The position numbers were made by a program, and so were the translations under genes. Below are positions 57,973 to 64,000 of a stretch of DNA of 64,000 bases, piece after piece. The notes under the pieces were generated by a model that saw only the letters and a program-made list of their open reading frames with translations, had not been told where the DNA came from and ran no database searches. The first letter of the stretch is position 1, and every line of letters begins with the position of its first letter. The stretch is from Forficula auricularia (taxonomy: Eukaryota; Arthropoda; Insecta; Dermaptera; Forficulidae): the NCBI GenBank assembly GCA_024734495.1, contig JALMQS010000075.1, forward strand, positions 7,921,313 to 7,985,312, written 5' to 3'.

Positions 57973-59025
57973 TTTTCATTTCTACAAAAGTTTTTTTAGA
58001 TGCTCAAGCAAAATACCAATCTGCATATAGAAAAAAAAATTCTCACCAAAGATGAGCTCTTAATTCCAATATTAAGTACTTACTACAATATTTTAAATTG
58101 ATTTATTTTCCATTTAAAATGCATGTAAAATTTCTTTATTTTTCAAATTTCTAATGCTCAGCCACATTTATACGTTATTGAAAAACGATTACATGTCCTT
58201 CAAAATTGCTTTAGAGTTTTTTTTATGTAGCTCGCGCTAGTTCACCAGTAAGAGCTGTCGAAGTAGATTTTTTGGGGAAAAATTGTGATTTATTTTTTGA
58301 TTTTTTTAGAACGAACCGCTAAGTATAGGAAAATGAAATTTACATGTCTTTAAAGAAATTTTATTCTCTTCAAAATAGGTTCTTAGACACAAGCTGCTGC
58401 GACCAATAGTTTATGAGTTTTATTGATAAAAAAAATGGCAAATAATTACTTACTTACTTACTTTTACTTTTATAACAAGTCAGATATCAGAATAAATATA
58501 GAAAAGTTCATAATGTACAAAAATATATGATGAAAAGTTAAATTTAAATACCATAATTTGCCATTTTTTATCAATTTCATCAATTTTCAGTTATAAAAAT
58601 TGCTGTAACTCATAAACTATTGGTCGGAGCAACTTGAGTTCGAGGACCTTTTTGAAGAGGATAAAATTTCCTTTAAAGATATGTCAATTTTTTTCCTATA
58701 CTTAGCGGTTCGTTTTAAAAATAAAAAATCACGATTTTCCTCAAAGAATATACTTCGACAGCTCTTACTGGTGAACTAGAGCGAGTTACATAAAAAAAAC
58801 TCAAAAGCAATTTTGAAGAGGATGGAATTCCCTACAAGATACAACAACTCGTTTTTCAATATCGTGAAATGTGCTGAGCATAAGAAATTTGAAAAAAAAA
58901 TTTACATGCATTTTAAATGGTAAAAAATCAAATTAAAAGCTCATCTTTGATGATAATTTTTTTCTATATGCACATTGATATTTTGCTTGAGCACCTAAAA
59001 AAACAAAAACTTTTGCAGAAATGAA
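57973..59025. repeat. large foldback element, arms about 450 bp
   Basis: The left arm (57973-58440) and right arm (58570-59025) are imperfect reverse complements along their length. Shared blocks include ACAAAAGTTTTTTTAG(A/G)TGC, GCATATAGAAAAAAA, AAAGATGAGCT, AGTTCACCAGTAAGAGCTGT, AACGAACCGCTAAGTATAGG and ACCAATAGTTTATGAGTT. The loop is about 130 nt. No open frame of note. It is the largest palindrome in the window and could be two opposed copies of one repeat or a single foldback transposon. Confidence 0.8.
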
Positions 59026-60239
59026 TTACCCTAATACATACGTTTATTAAAATCATTTTACAAAAATTTCATTCCAACAGAATATAAAAATTCATATATC
59101 ATATCATATTTACATTTTATAAATATTCAAATAAATCAAAATCACCTTTCCTTTCCTTCACATTCATTGGCGTAGTTAGGAATTTTCCTAAGGAGGTCAA
59201 CCTCTTTGGCGGCTCCAGAGTTGAGCGAGGTGTGGCGACCGCCCAACCTGTTAAATTGAGAATTTGAGTAAAAAATATTGAAAAAGCAAGTTGATAAAAT
59301 TAAAAAAATGTAAATCTCTTTCAATATTATACATTATACTAAAGTATTAAAAAATAATTTCTAAATTATACAACAATCTGAATAACCCGAAATAATTCAC
59401 ATTTTCGCTGCCCACCATTCAAATGTTTATGCCGGGTGCCTCCCAATCGATAAGAAAAAGCCAATCGACAGCCGGCCAGCTGATTAGCCACCAGAAGGTT
59501 TCAATTTCGGTAGTCCGATTAGTAAATTGACAAATTTTGAAAGTAACGAAAAAATTTAATGAGAAATAGATAAGTGATGTCTCGTATTAATGAAGTTTCC
59601 TTCCGCCAAAAACCAGACATGAAAATATTTAAATCCAAAATTCCGAATAAAAAAACTAAAAAAAATTGCCATTAATCATAAAGTATAGTTATTCATTTAT
59701 TTTTATTAATGTTAAAATTTTTTAAATAATATTAATTTCAGCGTTATTTAAATCATTCTCAACTTTAAAAATTGATTTTTTAAGGGGAATAAAATTTTTG
59801 CCGTATTATATATGTAATCTTTAAATCGATTAGGCTATAAATGATTCATTAGCTAGAAACTATAAATGAGTTTTATTAACAAATATACAATACAATTTAT
59901 ACAATAAATAATTAGAAGATAATCTTACCTATAAATGAAAAGATTATAAGACCTTTATCACGTATTTAAAGATGTACAATTTATTCTTATTATCCTCTCA
60001 TTTATATTAAATTACAAGTTCATATTATTTAACCGAACTGACATATGCATAGCAAGTCAGAGCTACTACCAACATAATATTTAATGAACCTCTTGAGGTT
60101 ATAATAAGAGCGCTAAATTAGGAATAAGATATTATTATCCAATTTACACCTTCAGCTAGGGGGATCCTTTTTCTCATAAGGGGAAAAAGTAGTAAGGGTC
60201 TCAGCTTCTCTATTGTTCACCACACTTTCCTTGTTTTTC
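59026..60239. other. AT-rich sequence before retroelement; possible 3' LTR region
   Basis: No gene is recognised. A CGTAGTTAGGAATTTTCC stretch near 59170 recalls the CAGTGGCGTAG MITE ends. About 59400-59520 is GC-richer. On the - strand, downstream of the integrase remnant, a purine-rich GAGAAAAAGGATCC (60163-60176) could be a polypurine tract, placing a 3' LTR at roughly 59.9-60.16 kb. The partner LTR lies beyond the window, so this cannot be confirmed. Confidence 0.35.
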
Positions 60240-61336
60240 TTATTACACCTTAGTTTATACATAGAGTTTGAAACTTTTCGTTGATGATGAATGGTCCGCT
60301 TTTATTTCTTCTAACTTGCCCTGCTTTAATTTATTTCATTCATAACATATACCCATTCTTTCTTTGAATTGATGTTTTTTTATTCACATCAAATCTTTTA
60401 TTTTTGAGAAAATTCTTTTCTGAGTGTTCTGAATGCTTCTTCTATCTTTCTATATCTTCCTTTGTGTGTAACTCTTCGGGGATAACATCAGAACTCTTGT
60501 TCGCACAACAGTGTAAGAGGTGAGTATTTTGTTATGCTATGATTTGTAATATTATATTCTCTTACGCATTCTTCTGCTAATTTCGGCCATGCTCGTTTAT
60601 CTTTTTCATTTATTTTACATCTTAATCTATTTACTAAAGTCTGGTTTAATCCCTTCATTTAAACCATTAGATTGTGGGAATCTATAGATGTAAATATTAG
60701 TTGAATTTTCTTTTCTTTTAGATACTTTTAAATTCTAATTGAATTTAAAGCACTATATTGACCAACTAAAATCATTTTTATTTCGTTTTTATTTATAATC
60801 GGGTTTAGTAATTTAATGAAATCATCTGCAAGACTAGGTAGTTGATGTCAGAAATCCAAGCATATCTATAGAGAAATGATCCACCAGCAAATGCATATAT
60901 TTCTTTGTTGATCTATTACCACCAAAACCACCTATTGTGTCTATTGACATTATTTCAAATGGACATTTTGCTGGTCCTAGTTTTGATAATAGACCTATTT
61001 CTCTCTGACCCCTTGATTTATTCTTTATGGTCATGCTCACATGTGTTACAATAATCTTTTATTAATTCGTCCATATTCTTGAAGTAATAGAAATGGTCTT
61101 ATTTTTCTGCCATTAGATTATTACCAATATGACTGTAGAATTTATGTATTTTATCTATCAATTTTTTTTCAAATTCTTTAGATGCATATATTCTTTATTA
61201 TTTTTTAATATTTTGAAATTTATATCAATCCGTTTTTAAAAGTCTTTTTGAATTTTCAATTTCATCTTTAATAGATTCCTGATCATTAATTATTTCTTCT
61301 ATCTTGATCAGTATTCACTATTTCTAAGTAATTCTT
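60240..61336 (-). pseudogene. broken integrase region of the retrotransposon
   Basis: A recognisable core start lies at 60834-61040 (KNKSRGQREIGLLSKLGPAK, then MSIDTIGGFGGNR with the first catalytic Asp, then KYMHLLVDHFS). A CNTC pair just upstream, near 61047-61058, may be part of the zinc-binding HHCC. Further down, in other frames, are VGQYSALNS (about 60748-60774), where this family has Asp and this copy has Gly, and SPQSNGLNE with the catalytic Glu (near 60655-60681). Several frame changes and stops lie between. A basic carboxyl-terminal segment is detectable to about 60250. Confidence 0.7.
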
Positions 61337-61999
61337 TTATTTTCGAAATCTTCCAAACTGGATTTCTGATAAGATGTCAGCTTCTATATTTTCTTTTCCT
61401 TCTTTGTAGACCACTTTAAAATTATATTGTGTTAAGTATAACATCATATCTCCTAGTGCTTCATCAGTTCTCGCTTTTGATTTTACATTTACAAGTGGTT
61501 TATGGTCTGATGTGACTATGAATTCTTTACCTATTAGATAATGTTGCCAGTATACAATCGCTTCCTTAATTGCTAAACATTCCAAAAACATTACTTCTTT
61601 CTTCATTTGTCCCGGTGTCAATTTCTTTGAGAAGTATGCTACTGGATGTAGAAATCCATCTTCCTGTTTTTGCTTTAGAACAGCACCCAGCCCCAATCGG
61701 CTTGCGTCCACTTCTACAACTGTGTCCTTATTTCTATCGTAGATTGCTAAAATTGGTGTTGTGCATAAATATTTTTTTATGTCTATAAAACAATTTTCGC
61801 ATTCTTCAGACCATTTAAATTTTTGGTTCTTCTTTAATAAGTTGTGTAGTGGTGCCAACTTATGTGTACAGTGGTCGATGAATTTTCTGTAGAAATTTAT
61901 TTTTCCCAATATTTGACGAACCATTTTTTTTGATTTTGGACGTTTAAATTCCTTAATCGAAATTAAATTATCCTTAGTTGGGTATACTTTTCCCCATCT
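61337..61999 (-). pseudogene. RT connection and RNase H domain of the retrotransposon
   Basis: An open stretch of 221 codons (ends at a stop at 61337) follows an in-frame TGA at 62000-62002. FYRKFIDHCTHKLAPLHNLL and FKWSEECENCF are typical of the RT thumb and connection in Ty3/gypsy. VVEVDASRLGLGAVLKQ, LECLAIKEAIVYWQHYL and FIVTSDHKPL follow RNase H motifs with the D-E-D residues present. The end, GKENIEADILSEIQ, resembles the last RNase H helix, with Ile where Asp would be expected in the NxxAD-x-LS pattern. Confidence 0.85.
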
Positions 62000-62002
62000 T
62001 CA

Positions 62003-62290
62003 ATTTTCGTGATCTAAATATTTGACAGAGTGTCTAGCAAACATACATTTTTCTAATTTTAATTCTAAAAACCTTCTTTTTTTATTGCCTCAAAAAATAA
62101 CCGAATGTGTTCTAAATGTTCATTAAATGATTTTGAAAAAAATCAGTATATCGCCCATATAATTTACACAAAATTCGTTTAAATTGTGTCGTCTGATTAT
62201 ACTTGCCTAGAACTTCTTGGAAGATAGCGGGCGAATTCTTGTAACCGAATGGTAGTACCTTCCATTGCCAGTGCCTCTTCTTGTTATAAA
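62003..62290 (-). pseudogene. frameshifted reverse-transcriptase palm
   Basis: After the RT fingers, the frame of the upstream open region is lost around 62275-62290. The expected RT sequence then appears in other frames: LPFGYKNSPAIFQEVL (about 62206-62253) and, further on, the catalytic box as YMGDILIF (about 62139-62162). The catalytic box normally has two adjacent Asp, and the first is Gly here. At least two more frame changes occur before 62003. This copy cannot make active RT. Confidence 0.75.
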
Positions 62291-63334
62291 GGCTGTTTTT
62301 TCCCTGTCTTTTTCTCTAATTGGGATAGCCCAAAAAGCTGAATTTATATCTAATGCCGAATACCAATCACAGCCGTTAACGTCCACTACTAAATCTTCTA
62401 TTCTAGGGAATGGCTGTGGTTCTGGCACCACCAATTTATTCAATTCTCTCAGATCTATACACAATCGAGTTCTTTTTCCCTCTACTTTTTTAAAAGCTAA
62501 CGTCACCGGTGATGCAAAAGGTGAACTCGATTCTTCTATCAGGTCATTTTCCATTAATTTTGAAATTTGAGAATCTATTTCTTCCTGGTCTGGGAATGAG
62601 CATCGATATGGTTTCTTTGAGATATATCTGTCTTCTTTTAACTTTATTTTTACTTCTCCAGTTTTAACTGAACCGACATCATATTTATCTTTTGCGAAAC
62701 ATGATTGGTATTCTTGAATTAATTTAACGGTTTTCATTCTCTTTTCTTCATCTAAGTGGATCACATTTTCCTCAAAATTTTTAATATTTCTGTATTCATA
62801 AGCTGTAGGATGGTTACCTTTTATGGCTCTTTTCTTCATGTGTATGTTATTTGTAGCTTCTTCTGTTGTTTCTTCTTTTATTTCGTTCTTGTTCCTAAAT
62901 ATATCATCATCATTGATATTATCTATGTCTATTATTTTATCATTTATTCTTTGTTTAATTTTTAAGTTTTCATCTTGTATTAAATTGAACCTTTTTATTG
63001 TATCCAATCCAATCAATAAATCGTAGTTAAAATTATCATTTTTTACAACTATTAAATTTAATTTGTCTTCTATTTCTCCAATTTTCATATGTAGGTTAGC
63101 CCGGTTTTCAGTAAATTTCACACCATTTATGGTTTTCAATATACTTTTATTCTTTATTAGTTTTGTTTTTAATAATTTTATAAATTTTTCATTAATTAGT
63201 GAACATGTAGAGCCATTATCGTATACTGCTTGAATTGTTTTCTCTTTATTTACAATTACCCTAATCTTTATTAATGAAAGTGGTGTGGGATTCCCTTGGC
63301 CAATTAGTTTTTTTTTAACATCATTATCTTGTAG
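62207..63334 (-). pseudogene. protease and RT fingers of the retrotransposon
   Basis: An open stretch of about 375 codons follows the TGA at 63335-63337. Near its start, AVYDNGSTCSLIN (about 63192-63230) has the form of a retroviral-type aspartic protease active site, but with Asp-Asn-Gly where Asp-Thr/Ser-Gly is usual. GLDTIKRFNLI (about 62978-63010) fits the second conserved protease segment. Then come CFAKDKYDVGSV, PYRCSFPDQEE and RTRLCIDLRELNKLVVPEPQ with FPRIEDL, and the first RT catalytic region YSALDINSAFWAIPI. The carboxyl end after TAFITRRG is frameshifted. Confidence 0.85.
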
Positions 63335-63337
63335 TCA

Positions 63338-63512
63338 TGTTTCATCTTCATCGTCTTCGTCTTCTTCAGTTATATTTATTTCATTTTTATTGATTCTTTT
63401 ATTCCAACATGCCTGTATTGGGTGATAACGGTTTTTAAGACCCAACGATTCACATCTTGTGCATGGGGTCTTCTTAGTTTTTGAAATTTTCAATAATTTA
63501 TCTTTAACATAA
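63338..63512 (-). pseudogene. Gag zinc-knuckle segment in shifted frame
   Basis: In the -1 frame relative to Gag, the sequence gives KISKTKKTPCTRCESLGLKN and RYHPIQACWNK. This is a CX2C-X9-H-X4-C zinc knuckle, followed by an acidic EEDEDDE stretch and a TGA stop at 63335-63337. The frame change falls at a seven-A run (63517-63523 complement), which could be a replication slip or a frameshift site. Confidence 0.6.
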
Positions 63513-64000
63513 TCAAATTTTTTTCTTCACTTTTCTTCGTTTCCCAATTCGTCGTTATATGGTGATAATCATTAATTTTCTTTAGTTCGTTTATTAAATC
63601 ATCCATAGTCTTAATTTTCTCCCTTTCCAATTTATTTTGTATTTCAGCCGGTAAATTAAACACAATTTGATAAATCCTAAATAATTCTGGTATATTTTTA
63701 TCCGCTTCCAGTAATAATCGTTCTTTCTTAATTACGTATTCGATTAATGATCCAGAAATATATTTAAATCCAAATGCTGCGCAGATGGGAGCCCAATTTC
63801 TTTTTTCATAAGTCAGCAAAAAAATTTTTTTCCAACCATCCCAATCAGAAGCTGATAATTTCATTAAATTGGCACTATACCACTCTTTTATATTGCCCTC
63901 AACGAAGATTTTTAATATTTCTATTTTTGTGTTATTATTACTAATTTCACACCTAAGGCACTCCTTTTCGAATGACTCCATCCAAACTGTTGCCTCTTGC
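63490..64000 (-). CDS. partial Gag of the retrotransposon
   Basis: An open frame enters from beyond the window end (the codons before the Met at 63981 are also open and fit Gag: ATVWMESFEKEC). It includes IKEWYSANLMKL, ASDWDGWKKIFLLTYEKR and a helical ELFRIYQIVFNLPAEIQNKL segment typical of Ty3/gypsy Gag. It stops at 63490 after leaving the zinc-knuckle frame near 63520. The Met at 63981 is probably not the true start. Confidence 0.75.
   Translation of the reverse strand, partial: QEATVWMESFEKECLRCEISNNNTKIEILKIFVEGNIKEWYSANLMKLSASDWDGWKKIFLLTYEKRNWAPICAAFGFKYISGSLIEYVIKKERLLLEADKNIPELFRIYQIVFNLPAEIQNKLEREKIKTMDDLINELKKINDYHHITTNWETKKSEEKNLIMLKINY

Larger units (their letters stand above)
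60240..64000 (-). mobile_element. decayed Ty3/gypsy-type LTR retrotransposon (5' part beyond window)
   Basis: Reading from the window end on the - strand, the order is Gag, zinc knuckle, aspartic protease, reverse transcriptase, RNase H, integrase, the Ty3/gypsy order. The parts are in different frames with in-frame stops (63335-63337, 62000-62002) and several frameshifts, and two catalytic Asp positions are changed. The copy is non-functional. Its 5' LTR and primer site lie past 64000. It is not linked to Tet except by proximity (about 9.5 kb downstream, opposite strand). Confidence 0.9.

Noticed and set aside
61570..63026. Several + strand frames of 67-101 codons over the retroelement
   Set aside because: They are antisense shadows of the - strand Pol sequence.
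1..64000. CRISPR array, bacterial operon or phage content
   Set aside because: Introns, splice sites, a metazoan gene and eukaryotic transposons dominate. No spaced direct-repeat array or prokaryotic gene order is present.

Overview
This is an AT-rich, intron-rich animal (arthropod, most likely insect) genomic window. Coding exons are short islands of higher GC in long AT-rich introns packed with small inverted-repeat elements, tRNA-derived SINEs and hAT-like fragments. The repeat types recall hemipteran genomes, but I cannot fix the taxon from the sequence. One host gene dominates: the ten-eleven-translocation 5-methylcytosine dioxygenase (Tet), on the + strand. Fourteen coding exons between 7407 and 50752 join with consistent splice sites and phases into 2240 codons plus a stop. 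The 5' end of the long isoform, including any CXXC zinc finger, is not seen and should lie upstream. Layout: 1-7406 is non-coding flank or intron with several foldback elements, a tandem array and GC-rich patches. Tet exons at 7407, 27834, 33951, 35818, 38833, 40573 and 40837 encode a Pro/Gln-rich amino-terminal region. An unusually large 3.4 kb exon (42426-45857) encodes an Asn/Gln/Trp-rich disordered region with sixteen 8-residue repeats, then the start of the Cys-rich catalytic module. Six further exons (45943-50752) finish the Cys-rich region and the double-stranded beta-helix, with all iron and 2-oxoglutarate ligands present. Introns hold candidate regulatory DNA: sharp GC-rich islands, a pair of RFX X-box-like palindromes at 21.2 kb, a possible alternative first exon at 31.2 kb and a CpG-rich island at 33.3-33.8 kb just ahead of the exon at 33951. 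From 50753 to about 54.2 kb the sequence is an extremely AT-rich probable 3' UTR. It is followed by a minisatellite of about 128 bp (54.5-55.2 kb), AT-rich DNA, and a foldback element of about 1 kb with arms of about 450 bp (58-59 kb). From about 60.2 kb to the window end, on the - strand, lies a decayed Ty3/gypsy-type LTR retrotransposon (Gag, zinc knuckle, protease, reverse transcriptase, RNase H, integrase) with frameshifts, in-frame stops and catalytic Asp-to-Gly changes. How the parts relate: Tet oxidises 5-methylcytosine or N6-methyladenine-type marks, or acts non-catalytically. The amino-terminal disordered exons probably mediate partner binding. The mobile elements sit in introns or flanks and do not interrupt exons. 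Their inverted repeats would give many hairpins in the Tet pre-mRNA.
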